From the NCBI GenBank assembly GCA_014529385.2, contig CM043958.1:123926817-123990816 (forward strand): a stretch of 64,000 bases of DNA, in the 5' to 3' direction. This document shows positions 41,409 to 53,100 of the stretch, one piece after another (the first letter of the stretch is position 1; each line of letters starts with the position of its first letter). A program made the position numbers and the translations under genes. The DNA is from Adiantum capillus-veneris (lineage: Eukaryota; Streptophyta; Polypodiopsida; Polypodiales; Pteridaceae). The notes under the pieces were generated by a model. It had not been told where the DNA came from and searched no databases. It saw only the letters and a list, made by a program, of their open reading frames with translations.

Positions 41409-42205
41409 AATGGATAACATCATATTGGGAATACCGCTGGCCCAAAAGATTACAGAGATGCGAAGTATAAAAAGGATGTAGTCTTCAAAGACAATAAAGA
41501 ATGAAGACCAGGACTGGTCACACGCGGAAGACAACACAAAGTCCTCAAATACACTTAAAATGGAGACTAATGCCAAAGAAAAGCTTATGAAAGATGTTTC
41601 ATCTCCACCCGATAGAACCTCAAAAGAGCTTTAAGTAGATAATGCAATAGCAAGTGTAGATCAAACATAGCAAACAACAACCATGAAAGCTATTGAACAG
41701 AGAATGTCATCAAAGCCATCAGTTGAGAAGAGTGAGGTTGCAAATAACCAAGCAACAATATGAAGTCCAAAGATCCAAACATTGCTTGTTGAATCAAGAG
41801 ATAGAAATCCTAATGGAAAACAAAGTCTCAAATTACCTTTTATAGAGACCAAACTAGATCAAAACAAGACTATGGCAAAAACAATACAAAGACCTTTAAG
41901 AGAACCACCAATGAGAATAGCTATCCTCCTCAGCAGTACAAATGGATTAGGTGTCAAATGAAATGCACTACTGAATAAAGAAGTAGAGTGCAATATGGTT
42001 GCAAACAATATCCAAAGAATACTCGAGATCACTCCAGGTAAAGAGGATAGCAAAGCAATGTTAGGTATGGATGCAAGTCAAGAAGAATTGGTTGCTATTG
42101 TTAGCATCCAAAATAATGAAGAGCAGGTAAAGTGTTACATAAATCCTTTAAACGAAATGCATGCAGATGTCATCCTTGGACATCAATGGTTAGAGTAGCA
42201 CAAGG
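41409..42205 (+). pseudogene. Element F, right part: protease-like end
   Basis: Resumes after the GATAT duplication. Frames are badly broken until 41995-42198, which reads LEITPGKEDSKAMLGMDASQ and ends HADVILGHQWLE. The ILGxxWL motif with a preceding hydrophobic strand is the C-terminal signature of retropepsins (gypsy-type protease). A DTG/DSG motif is not seen in the damaged sequence before it. No RT or integrase follows; unrelated minus-strand sequence begins by about 42580. Confidence 0.45.
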
Positions 42206-42580
42206 CCCACAGAGAAGAAATAATGATATTACTCTCCTTTTTAAGTGGTAGTAAGCAACAACTACAAGTACTGCTAATTCCAAATTCAAAGTTGCAAATG
42301 TCACAAGAATCAAGGACATAGATTGTAGACCAAGGTAAACCTCATTTTCAACCACAAGAACCCTTAGCATGCCATTCTCCATTGCAAGTGACCGTAAGTC
42401 TTTACCTTGTTTGTTTATGGTCTGTTGCAACGATACCAAGTATGCCATGATCATGGTTTCCGATGTCGTTGGTTAAGTGGTCGTGTTGCTATCTCCACAC
42501 TTAGGAGATTTTGGATCATTTTCTATAATGGTTGCGGACCTTGTTGAAGAAGAAGAACCCTTGCGAGTGCCAAAAGACAT
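42170..42580 (-). pseudogene. Gag-like N-terminus, minus strand
   Basis: From ATG 42580-42578 the frame reads MSFGTRKGSSSSTRSATI, meets one TAA near 42475, then continues TMIMAYLVSLQQTINKQGKD and LRSLAMENGMLRVLVVENEV. A Ser/Thr-rich start followed by a short heptad-like coiled coil is usual for plant gypsy gag leaders. There is no knuckle, and the frame overlaps the end of element F, so the boundary is uncertain. Confidence 0.35.
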
Positions 42581-42800
42581 TGTATGTAAAATAAGAGATG
42601 AGAGTCAACTTTCCTGAACTTGTTTACTTCAAAAATGCTACTACAAAAGTGCCGTACATAACTTTGAAATTTTTTCTCTTTACATCAATGTGTAGAGGGC
42701 ATTGTGCTCTTCGATTGAAGCTATAGATCACCCAAATTGGAGTTCGGATGAAGAAGTTATGGCCAAAAGAGTGAACTGCTATCTACTAGGTCAAAAAACG

Positions 42801-42895
42801 GTTGCACTACAGACAAGAGAAAGAGAGAGTAGAGAGTGAGATACACAGAGAGAGAGAATAGAGAGAGGGAGAGAAAGAGAAGGAGAAAGAAAACA

Positions 42896-42973
<78 letters not shown>

Positions 42974-43042
42974 CTCTAGATAGAGTAGAGAGTGAGATAC
43001 ACAGAGAGAGAGAATAGAGAGAGGGAGAGAAAGAAAACAAAC

Positions 43043-43104
<62 letters not shown>

Positions 43105-43460
43105 CGAGACAGAGTAGCTCTAGATAGAGTTGAGGGAGAGGAAAAGATAGAGAAAGAGAGGGAGAGAGAGAGGGGGGCAAGAGAGTGAGAGAAAAAGAGG
43201 AAGAGAGAGATAGAGAGAGTGAGTATGGGAGAAAGAAGAGAGAGATAGAGGGAGGGGATGCAAGGAGAGCATGAGCAAGAGAGAGAAAATGGGAGAAAGA
43301 AGGATAGAGGGAGAGGGAGGGGAGCTAAGGTGGAGGGAGAGAGAGCAAGGGTGAGAAATTCCAGAGGATCCACAAAAAAAGGGAGAGAAATAGTGGTAGC
43401 TCCAGAGAGAGGGAGGGAGAGGGAACAAGGGAGAGGAAGAGAGAGAGTAAAAAAAAGATA
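42801..43460 (+). repeat. Compound AG/AT microsatellite block
   Basis: About 650 bp of GA-rich simple sequence with two AT runs (42900-42931, 43042-43060). A unit running from GAGAGTAGAGAGTGAGATAC through an AT run and a GA run to TAGCTCTAGATAGAGT occurs twice in tandem (about 42823-42984 and 42985-43131). The long minus-strand Ser/Leu-rich ORFs here (such as 42807-43373) are translations of the repeat. Confidence 0.92.
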
Positions 43461-43522
43461 AAAATTTCACTTCTTTTTTGTAGATCAAAGCATTTATGCT
43501 TCAGTTTTTGTTCGAACTAAAG

Positions 43523-45610
43523 ATGGCCAAGAAAACTGATACTAGCAATTACGTTGAGTCTATTTACAATGGAGAGGTGATTGGTGTAGGTTGGTGTAGG
43601 GCAAATAGACAAGACTTCAAACTTGGCTAAGCTTCATGGGAGCAGATTGCCATCTGGTTGCTTCTCCGTTGTAGTATTAAAAGTATATGATGGCAAGGAT
43701 GCTCCTCTCCCTCACGTTCCTTCGATGAACAAAGAAATGACTATCCTGAAGAAAGCAAAAAAAATCTTATTGCATGGCCTAAAAGCGATTTGGTATTTTT
43801 TTGCTCTATCTCAATAAAGGCATAACATTGGCTTCTCTTTGAGTGTAAACTGCTAAATGTCCCTTACAAAAAAATTTGAATGACCATTATTGCATTGTTT
43901 GTTTATCAGTAAGTTATGGAGACAATAAGGAAGAACCACAAGAAATGTCTCCATCTGCTAGTGTATCCCTATCGAAAGGCATGCCAATAAGCACTATGCC
44001 ATCACCACCTATTGCGACATGAGAGAAAACTAAAAAGGGAGCAAAAGGAAAAGCAAAAGTTTAGGAAGGAGCATCATCTAGATTTGTAGCCAACGTTGAC
44101 AACTCCGAAGAAGAGGTCAATGACAGAGAAATAGAGGTATACATGACAGCAGGGGCAAATGCTAGAGCTGAATTTCCAATCAATGAAGATGTTACAATTT
44201 GCCAAAGATGTTATCAAAAATGATCTCGGAAAAATGTTGTATGCTTGGGATGGAAACGTAGGCTAGCCGCTTGGATGGGAGTTCTTAGAGAGAGTAATTT
44301 CTATTGTTAATGATTTTAATTTTCTTGTGTGTTCTTAAATGCAGTTCATATGTATCCTTCTCTTTGGTTTTAGGTGTTGCCTACAAGAAAGACATCAATC
44401 TGCACCCAAGAGTTCGAACGAGGCTGATATGTTGAGCATTGTTATGCATATGAACACATAAGATCCTTTGATTCTATTTGATTGAGCAGCTACCTTTAGT
44501 ATCAAATTGTCTTAAAGTTTGTTTGTTTTTTCAATCCCATGTAGATTAAACGAGATAGGATGCATGGCTACCTCCTACATGGACATGATATAGATGGTGC
44601 GGGCAATGGGCCTTGCTTCAAAGGAGGCCATCATGGAGAAACTACCGTGTGTGGTCTATAGCTGGATGCAGGTAGACATTGACAAGAGGGTAGGATAGAA
44701 ATCATGGTACAATGTGCCCGTCCCTATGATGTCAAAGCTTCTTCATCCTGTAAGTGGCATTGAAGTGTTCAATTAGTAATTAGCACAAATTGTTATTGTC
44801 AAAGAATATAATGATCATTGCACCATGTGTGTAGGAAAAGTATACCCTTGCCCTGAAAAAGATTATAGCAGAGAAGGATAGAATGCTTCCATCAGAGTTT
44901 CAGAACCAATACAAAAAATCATTCTTTGAAATCGACAGGCCATTCAAAAAAAAAGATACAAAACATGCATTGGCCATTTTTTATATGGCCTTGGGAGATG
45001 ATTGGTGGAGGTTGGTTGTTTCTAATTCTCTACTGGTATAAGTAAATATGCTTAGAGTACAATTCAAAATTGATCCATATGGACATCCGTGCAGGATATT
45101 GCACACAATCAAGTGGACCAACCATCCAAAGTGGGTGAGGGAGGAACGATTGTACGAGTTAGCATGTGCGGACCTTCTTGCCTATCAAAAAAACCTACAT
45201 TCACACAGGATGGCTTCTAGTGATCCAAGAGATGTGAAGAGTTTGGACACCCCTCAGACTGGTAAGTGGCTTAACTCTCAACATTGGTGTTCTCTAGTTA
45301 GGCGGAGAGAATATTTGAAATACATAATGTTTAATTCATACAAAAGAGTTTGTTGTCTTTTGTGACTGGTTACGGATTGAGGTCTTTTGGTCATCAATTG
45401 TAAAAGAGGCAGAGAATGTCTAAAACACTATCCGGAGTATACCTTTGAAATCGATGCCCAATCTTGACATTGACTCATTCCTCAAGGACGCGAAACAGCT
45501 GCATATGGGCAAGACCTTTGCTTATGAGCTAGGTATTTTGATAGATGGATTGCAATGTGAGGTGTGCAAGGCATTGGCGGATGCAAGAAAAAGGTGTCTT
45601 TGTAGGTATG
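43523..45610 (+). pseudogene. Exon-like gene relic, possibly CACTA-associated
   Basis: Pieces of coding-like sequence alternate with intron-like sequence. The first (43523 on) begins MAKKTDTSNYVESIYNGEVI; the 43623-43817 frame has LHGSRLPSGCFSVVVLKVYD and GKDAPLPHV, resembling a domain found near plant CACTA transposases and Ulp1-like genes. Later pieces end at good donors (GTAAGT at about 44741, GTATGT at about 45606), and one begins after TGTGTAG at about 44834 (EKYTLALKKIIAEKDRML, HALAIFYMALGDDWW). Further frames at 45048-45365 and 45445-45608 are unrecognised. Several in-frame stops argue for a dead copy. Confidence 0.35.
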
Positions 45611-45696
45611 TACATTATATATTTACATTAGGAATAAACAAGTTAAATTTGCTGCTCATAATGCTCTGTAGTATGTTAGATGGTTACGGAAGCACA

Positions 45697-46240
45697 TGTA
45701 ACATTTAATGCACTAGTAACTTGTGTGTAGCAGAAAATGATAACATAGTGAGCATTCCATTAAGAACAAGTTCCAACCAAGCATAGAGTGAGTACTTCAT
45801 TGGAGAAAGCAACATAACAATTTACACCTAGCTAGTTTGACATAGACAATACTTGAAAAGAGAGAGAAATAGAACAATTGACAATAGTTGAGGACCGGAT
45901 TTACATGGAGCCGATCCCCCCTCCAAGAAGGCTTTGTATTATAGCTTCTCCCATCAAAGGAGACTTTTGTACTATACAATCTTTGTGTTCCTTGACAAAA
46001 CTCGTTGGTGCAATGAAGATGGAAGCTTCATGCACCAAATTATGCTTGAAAAACACACTTAGTGGGCCTAGCATTAGTCCCAAGACCTCACACACCAGCA
46101 AAGATGGTGAGAGCTAGCAGCGAATGAGGAAAGATTGAGAGGAAGAAGATGTATCTTACGAGAAAGAAGTATTCCCCTCACATAACCACTCTAATAGCAT
46201 AGCTTAGATTATTAGCATGGTAGAGGAGATGAGCATGCCA
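45697..46240 (-). repeat. Gypsy-C 3' LTR fragment
   Basis: Plus-strand TGTAACATTTAATGC is the reverse complement of a gypsy LTR end. The next 540 bp align with the 3' third of the Gypsy-B LTR, then homology stops near GAGCATGC (46238). The upstream two thirds are absent. Confidence 0.85.
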
Positions 46241-46813
46241 TTGTGTGGGATGGGTGTCTAACCTCACTCCTATCTTTGCAGACATAGCGAGAACCACGGA
46301 TATAATTGTCAATCCATGGGACGAAGCTGAATCGACTAGTTCATAGAGACTATAAGAGGTTGTCAATCTCTTGGAAAACAACAAACAACTCGCATCTAAC
46401 TCAGGCTACACTCAAATGATTGAAATCACCAAAAGCTAATCGCTCATCGGGAAACAAATCACATCCGTTACAGCATCAAACAACATCCAAACGTTACGAA
46501 ACTTTTAGGAAAGACCTAAGCACACATGCTTATGGTCTCAAATCTCACTATAGGTCAAGTGTAAAAATCGCGATTATTAACAGCAGTGGGTTTTTGACCT
46601 AGACGTTTTCGACCCAGAATGCATCTAAATGCTTAGCAATGATGCCCCAATGCCCCGCCTATACTTATTTTATGATTTTGAAGCTTAAATTCCTACTTAT
46701 GATGAGATTAGGCCGCGGGTCAGTAACGTCAAAAGCTATGGATTACCATGAAATGCTTACGTCAATGCGTAGAGCTCTTACCTGCGGTTGCAACGCAACA
46801 GACTGCACTGCAA
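46241..46813. other. Non-coding stretch between LTR remnants
   Basis: No gene is seen. It holds one copy of the AATCGCGATT palindromic motif at 46561-46581, otherwise found at 50.8-51.4 kb, so it may derive from the same LTR or leader family as element E. Confidence 0.45.
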
Positions 46814-47120
46814 TGTCACAACCAGGAAAGGAGTAGGAAGCGCGAGAAGGAGAGAAGTGAGCGTCAACTCACGGTATGTTTCTATTACTTACAAAAATTG
46901 GCTTTTATACCTTAGCCAAGGTTTTTGGTGGTCAAAACTAATAATCTAGGAGCTCTAATTAAAGACAGGTTGATACAATCTAGAAGCTTGTAGCCTCGGC
47001 TCATCAATTACACTGTTTATCTGGAAAGTAGGAGTTACAATATTCCCGATTCATCAAAATAATAAATGTTTTTACAATGAAAGCTCTGAAAATGATATCC
47101 GAGTTAGCTTGCTGCTAACA
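46814..47120 (-). repeat. Element H 3' LTR (candidate)
   Basis: On the minus strand the sequence starts TGTTAGCAGC right after a polypurine tract and can be closed at TTGTGACA, giving about 307 bp. A good TATA box (GTATAAAAGC, 46901-46910) lies about 210 bp into it. No second copy is in the window, so the downstream limit is a guess. Confidence 0.55.
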
Positions 47121-47137
47121 TTCCCCCCCTCCTCGCC
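47121..47137 (-). other. Element H polypurine tract
   Basis: Minus-strand GGCGAGGAGGGGGGGAA abuts the TGTTAG LTR start. Confidence 0.7.
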
Positions 47138-47159
47138 TGTGTGGTTCCTTCACACAGCT

Positions 47160-50100
47160 TCATGGGTTGAAGTAGTCTTTGGGTTGACGATTGGTGAGGT
47201 TGTCTTTAAGTGCATGTAAGGCTTTCTCATATCTCAGTCTTCTCTCTTTGTCGGGAACCTGCAAGAACTGCATGGTGACTTTGTTTTTAAGCTCAATGGT
47301 TGAATAGCCAACAAATCTAGAGGTTAGGTTGCTTATCAACTGGCCCAAATATCTTCGTTCTCCAAGTGAAGAACCCTATATAAAATGCTTCCTTGAACGC
47401 CAACATATTGCTTGAAGGCCAAAACATGCATCAGGTGTAGAAGCCGTAAAGGACTTCTTCGGAAGGCTGGCCACTTAAGTCGTAGCAAAGGCCCTTATTG
47501 TCTTCGAGGAATGACATCCATGGTGCCCCTGCTTGCTCTGGCTCGTGAAAGACCTAAATACATGTGAGCAGCATTCGGAAAATCTTATATAGCATGGCAC
47601 ATGAGAGGTCGGGAAGACTTTTGAAGAAAGTCATGGCACCCATTAGTGTTTTCATTATGTATTCCTCTGTCGGTGTTCCTTGCTCTGGAGCTCGAGATCT
47701 TGGATAGTTCAACCATGTAGGACGCTTCTTTCTTAGGGCTTTATATGCTTGCCATGTCCTTACTCTTGGTATAGGACAAAAGGTTGGGTCTTTTTGTAGT
47801 GCGGCAGGTGCTCTTGTGAACAGAATCAGATATCTTGTATTCTTGTTCAGCCAGCTCTTTCTCCACTTGGGGTGGACATCCTCTGTGTCTTCTGCCTGCA
47901 TATCTTTATATAGCCTTTCTTTTATTTGTTATAGCTCTACCTTGATCAGAGGGTATGGCAATGATTGTTGATGCCATTGTGCATTGATTTGGTTGGGAGT
48001 GAGTTGAGTGACATTAACTGAATGGAGAACTCTCAACTCCCAATCCATCGTTGCTTTCCATTCTGCATCTGTTTCTTGAGCAACCTGTTCCTTTAGTGTA
48101 TCTTCCTCAACTTTAGAAAGTTGGACCGTGGGCACTTGCTCAACATCAATCAATGGTACCTGAAAACCCTCTTCTCCTCCTAGCCCTTCTGTCGACTGTG
48201 TTTTCATCTCAGCAAAAGAGAATGAGGGAATTTCAATGGTCGGTTGCTCAGAGGTACCAGGTTCTTCTTGTGTCTCTAGTTGTCCCTCTCTTAATATATG
48301 ATTGACTCTTTTTAGCTCGGCTATCTCCTTCAGCAGTTGCTCTTCGCGTTGTACCCGCATTAGTGCAAGGTCTCTTCTCTATGATTGCTCTAGCTTTAGC
48401 TCTAGCTCTAGATCCTTATTCCTCTTTTCCAAAGCCTTATAGACTTCTTCCGTGCCTTTGATCGAGGCGACAGCAAGATTTCTCTTATCTGTCTCAAAAA
48501 GGCTGCCTGATCATTGATCCTTTACTCTGAGTATTGCAAAGAGGCATTTGCTACGTTGAGTTGCACTTGGATCTTCTGTACTGACAGAGTTGTGGTTAGG
48601 AGTTCATTTGTTATCTCTGTCAGCTATTGGTCTTTGGTCTTGCAGGCATCTGATAACTTGGTGAGAAGTTTGGCCAGCTCCTCCATTTCTTTTTGTCACG
48701 TCCCTTTGGCTAGCTGGTGTTGTTCGGCTTCAGCTTTCAGCTCTTGGATTTTTCTTTGTAGATCGGAGATGGCATTCATCCTGTCATCCAATTCTCCTTG
48801 TAGAGCATCGATGACCATTTCCAGCTCTTAGGCCTTAACACTGTGGCTAAGTACTGTTGTTTGCATTTTTTTGATTATCACCTGCATCTGCTTGGCATAT
48901 TCATTAACTTGTAGGATGACTTTGTTGTTTGTCTCCCATTATTCAAACTCTATAGGCTGCTTAAATGTTTCAGCCGTTTCAGCTTGTAGCTTCTTGAGTG
49001 GTTCTGTGGTGGCTTCCTGTGGTTGCGGCGGGGGTTCTACCTCTTCTCGAGGCGTTGTGGTTGCCTCGGCTGCCTTTACTTCTTGAGGCTTTGTGGATGC
49101 CTTGGCTGTTTCTTGTTGGGTGGCCATAGATGGTGTGGCCTCTGTTGCTATTGCTTTGGGCTGCTCAAAACTGGCTGCTTGCTATTGAGGCTCCTTTTCT
49201 TTGGCTTCCTCGCCCTCATTGGGTCTAAATGTTGGTGAAGGGTGAGAGCTTGGCATTGTGTGGTCTGCATGTTCCATAGCGGGTGAGGTAGGCTTAGGAG
49301 ACATTTCTTCTTGTTCATGTTGTGTCTCACTTTGTTCCGTAACCTCCGCCTATCTTTGTTGCTCTGCTGCATCTTCTTTTGCTTTTCTCTCAGATTCTTG
49401 AGCTTCTTTTAATTTGAGAGCTTCTGCCTCTGCGTACATGTTCAAGGAAGTCTGTGGGATCCTCTGCCTCTTTCCTTACAGGGTTCTTAGTTCTGGGTCC
49501 CCTTATCTCTTTTGGAATCCACCTTTCCAGGTCCTCACCTACAGCTTGGCAGCTTCTTTCGTAAGTTTTTTTTTCTCTTTCAAACCTCGCCTTCTTTTGT
49601 TGAGGTTCCTCTTGGTGCGCAGCTACTCCTTTCTTCTTCATCTCTTCAATCCTAGCCCTCCTCTCTTCATTGTCCGAGCTCTCACTGCTATGAGCTTCAT
49701 GGGAGCTTTCACCAGATTCTTCATCAGATTTATAAACTCGCTTTGATGAACGCATAGTTCTTGAAGAATGCTGTGCAAACACAATCCATGTGTTCTGGTC
49801 TGGGGCTGGTGACAAATTGTTGGCCATGCCAATAGCATGGTATGCTATTCTTGTCAGTACTTCAAGCGCGCCCAGATAGGTGATTTTATCTTCTTTCTTG
49901 GTGCCCTACAGTGTTGTCAGCACATACTACGCATGATCAATCGGTTGCCTCGTTGTCGACTTCAACACTTGGGTGAATGTAGTCGCAACTGCATGATTTG
50001 GTGTGGTTTATCATGGCGGTCTCCTTGCTAGAAAGTGGAAGTGCTGGTGGTACAGACGTGCTGGTTCTTCCACTTGCCGTTGGATGAGGTCGGAAAAAGT

Positions 50101-50607
50101 TGCAGCAACAGTCTCCTTCGTGAAGGTGCCTGCTGTCTTTCTATCCCGGGCCCGCATTGTCATCCCTTCAGTCGGCAACTTCAGTGTCTCGGCCACAATT
50201 TCCTTTGTGATTACCACTTTTACTTTTTGCCCTTGTTGGTCAATAATTTGGGCTGATCCATCCTCTTTAATTGTAGACAGTAGCTCATAGGCCTTCTAGA
50301 AATCTACGCCACATGGTTCTTGGTCGTAGAAGTCCCTGAGGCCCAGCCTTCTGTTAGCTTCTTTTGTGTCTGGCTTTGCAGCGACATCATAGATCTCTTT
50401 TGGTAGCATATGCAGCTCTACTTGGTGTCCTTCTTCACTCTTAAACCTACCAGTGAAAATTTTTGTATTGTTTTCCTCAAGCTGTTCTCTTGACAAGTAT
50501 GTTGCTTTTGCCGTTTTCACTGAACTTGGGTCTAGTTGGTAGGGTGGCAACTCTTACAGCTTCTCTTTTTGGGATACCATTTTCTTGGCCTTCTCTGCAG
50601 CTTGCAT
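47160..50607 (-). pseudogene. Element H long ORF of unknown type
   Basis: From ATG 50607 (MQAAEKAKKMVSQKEK), largely open pieces follow one another down to 47160, broken by scattered TAG/TGA/TAA and a few shifts. Visible parts: TYLSREQLEENNTKIFTGRF; a middle domain with VTKEIVAETLKLPTEG and TFTKETVAATFSDLIQRQVE; an acidic Ser/Glu stretch (YKSDEESGESSHEAHSSESS); a Lys/Arg-rich part (KKKARFEREKKTYERS); Glu/Gln/Thr-rich coiled coil (48360-47929, EEQLLKEIAELKRVNHILRE); and a C-terminal region (47901-47554, WLNKNTRYLILFTRAPAAL). The IVxExLxLPxxG segment recalls the plant transposon protein domain in ORF1 of some gypsy elements. No knuckle, protease or polymerase is seen before the polypurine tract. 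Confidence 0.5.
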
Positions 50608-52772
50608 TGCTCCTGTTAGGGGAATATAGTGCGAAAGTTGAAATTTTCTTGCAATTTCCGCTCTGAAATGGCCTTGAGTCTGAATTGCTGACAAATTGAG
50701 TCTAATCTGCTTTAAATCAATTTTGGTGCATGCATAGATGTATAAAACATGTAAAGATCAAAATCATACAGTTCAGGCAAAAATTTGCAACGAAAGTAAA
50801 TAATAGCGATTATTTACAGCTGGGGATTTTTCTAACTTTTTGCATTTTTGACATCACAGGCTTGAAATATATAGCATTTAGATACTCTGAGTGAAGTGTG
50901 GGCTCAATTGAGTGTATTGAGTGAAAATGGTACCAGATTTAGGCTTTGCGTCTCTGAAACAGTAGATATAAAGGGACTTTGAGATTTTGAGATCCAAATT
51001 AGCTCAAATCTAGTTAGTGGGCTCGGGACATCATGTGCTTTGGTCTCATAAGGTCAAAGTTGCAATTTTCCCCCATTTTGGCAAGAAAGTAAATAATCGC
51101 GATTATTAACTTCTTCATCAAAATGCACAATTTTTGTTGCAACTTGGCTCTAGGCTTGATGTAGACCCTGTGTATGCAAGATTATGTGATTTGGATCAAA
51201 AAATGTGACTGGTAACTCAAAAATTGGTTTGGAAAGAATTCTTTGCTTTTTTTATATAATTTCCAAGTTTTTGTTGATCATTTTGGCTCATTTTGGCATG
51301 TAATAAGTGTGTACAAGGGATAGGTGAAGTGAAGGTACCATTTCCAAGCCAAAAAAAGTGCAAAAGTAAATAATCGTGATTATTTACAGCAATCAATTTT
51401 TTTTGCTAAACTTGACAATTTTTAACCTAGACATATTCAATACACCTAAAACAAGTCCTAAATTGAATTTGGTAAAGTTTTGTCTTGTTAGCATCACTTC
51501 GTGCTTTGTCGACTTTGAAATCACCAATTTTTGTGACTACATGGCCTGTGGAGTTGGTTAGTCACTTTTGAAGCTATGGACTTGTCCGCTACATAGTCCT
51601 GAAGCTACCCATCCAATTTTGGCCCATTTGGAGTCAGTTTGACTTCATATGTCAAATTTGACGCTTTGTAGCCTTCGAGCTGTTTTTTGCTTTTCGAGAG
51701 CTTGCCTTGATTGTTTTTATGAAACCATCCATGTACATTGTGTACAGACCCAGTCTGTAAACTGTCTGTGGAGTCAGAATCCAATTCTGGCATCTAGAAA
51801 AAACCTAGCTTTTCTACTTGGGACCTCCCTCGACCCCAGTCGAATGGTCATCTGGTGATATAGAAGTATTCTATTATATAGGGGCATGCTACAGTTCAAG
51901 TCTCGTTCGATTTGGTTGAGCTGACTGGCCACTATGGTCAATTTTTGGTCATAGGACTTTGTCCACTCCTCAATTTCTAGGGTTTTTTCCATGGGCTTAG
52001 ACTAACTACCGGCCATATAGAGTTGATCATTTATAAGCATAGAGCTTATCCCTCATGTCTCGTGTGAGACGACGCTGTAAACGGGCAACTGTGGACTCCA
52101 GAAATCGTGCGCGAAGAAGGTCGAGAGCTCTCTTCTCCAAGGGCAACTAGTGGAAATGAGGTGATTTTAGACTACCTTGGATATCTATACTCGGACTTCC
52201 CAAACCAATTTTTCCCAAATTCCCCTATTAGTCCTACTAGGCCTTGAAATCTATGTTAGACTTAAAATTTCCTCAATCAGATTCATGTAGCTCGTTCTAC
52301 AAGAATTTGCGAAAGTAGGCCTTGGTCGCCTAATTTAGGCTTCCCGTTTTCATCTGTCGATTTGATTGAAATTTTTTTGTGTCTCTCCGCCTTGTCCTTC
52401 TGATCATCAGCTTATCTTCAATTTTTCCATCTGAGCACATTTGCTATTTATTATTAAGTTTTGACTTGTTTATTGAAAAAATCAAAGAAAATAACAAAAT
52501 GCGCTAAAAAAGCAAAGTGAAAATATCATAAGTTAGGAAGATCCATTGAAAAACACAGCTTTATTCTTTTTTGTTGGATTTCTCCATTTTTAAGTCCCAA
52601 TATCAAGAAAAATGATGAAAAATAACCAAAAAAGACCAAGTTTTAATGATTTTCTCATAGTATATACACTATTTACACTCATCAGGGAGATGTTATCAGT
52701 TAAATTTTCCCTGTTGATGACTTGTTAAGGACATTATTAGGTAATTTTGCAAAAAATCACACATTAACATCA
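50608..52772 (-). other. Long LTR or untranslated region of element E, with palindromic repeats
   Basis: On the minus strand this follows the polypurine tract GAAGAGGGAGGAAAGAG (about 52776-52792), and a plausible LTR start is TGATGTTAATG at 52772. A TATA-like TATAAATG lies near 52040. Two short frames (51992-51774, MEKTLEIEEWTKSYDQ; 51793-51605) have no known domain. The LTR end is not defined. No other gene is seen. Confidence 0.4.
50796..51387. repeat. Three copies of a 22-bp palindrome
   Basis: Copies at 50796-50817, 51089-51110 and 51366-51387, spaced 293 and 277 bp, all read GTAAATAAT at the left and ATTAAC or ATTTAC at the right around the core AATCGCGATT. The first has AATAGCGATT and the third AATCGTGATT. 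A shorter copy is at 46561-46581. Confidence 0.9.
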
Positions 52773-53100
52773 AACTCTTTCCTCCCTCTTCATACATTGT
52801 TCTTAATTACTTAGTTCCCTTCCACCCCTCCTAGATGGCGTACTCCAGGACGACTGTGTGCATGAGTTGAACAATCGTGTCTATGCCTAGCTTTGGTTGG
52901 CTCTACCATGCTTTGAAGATCAATGCAATTCAAACCATTATGATGTGCAAGAGTTGGGTCTTGGGTAATTAACTCAAGGGTTTCTGCTGTCGAGGTTTTC
53001 TTTTGTTGTCTTCCAAAGAGCACGTTTTGTAGTTTGTGTGATCTTTGCTTTATTGTACTGTCATGATGCATTGGCACACTAATTTCCTGAGCTGTTGGTA

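Noticed and set aside
42807-43373. Long minus-strand Ser/Leu-rich ORFs
   Set aside because: They are translations of GA and AT microsatellites; no codon structure or motif.
48514-49746. Plus-strand Ser/Phe/Leu-rich ORFs opposite element H
   Set aside because: Antisense shadows of the Glu/Lys-rich minus-strand frame.
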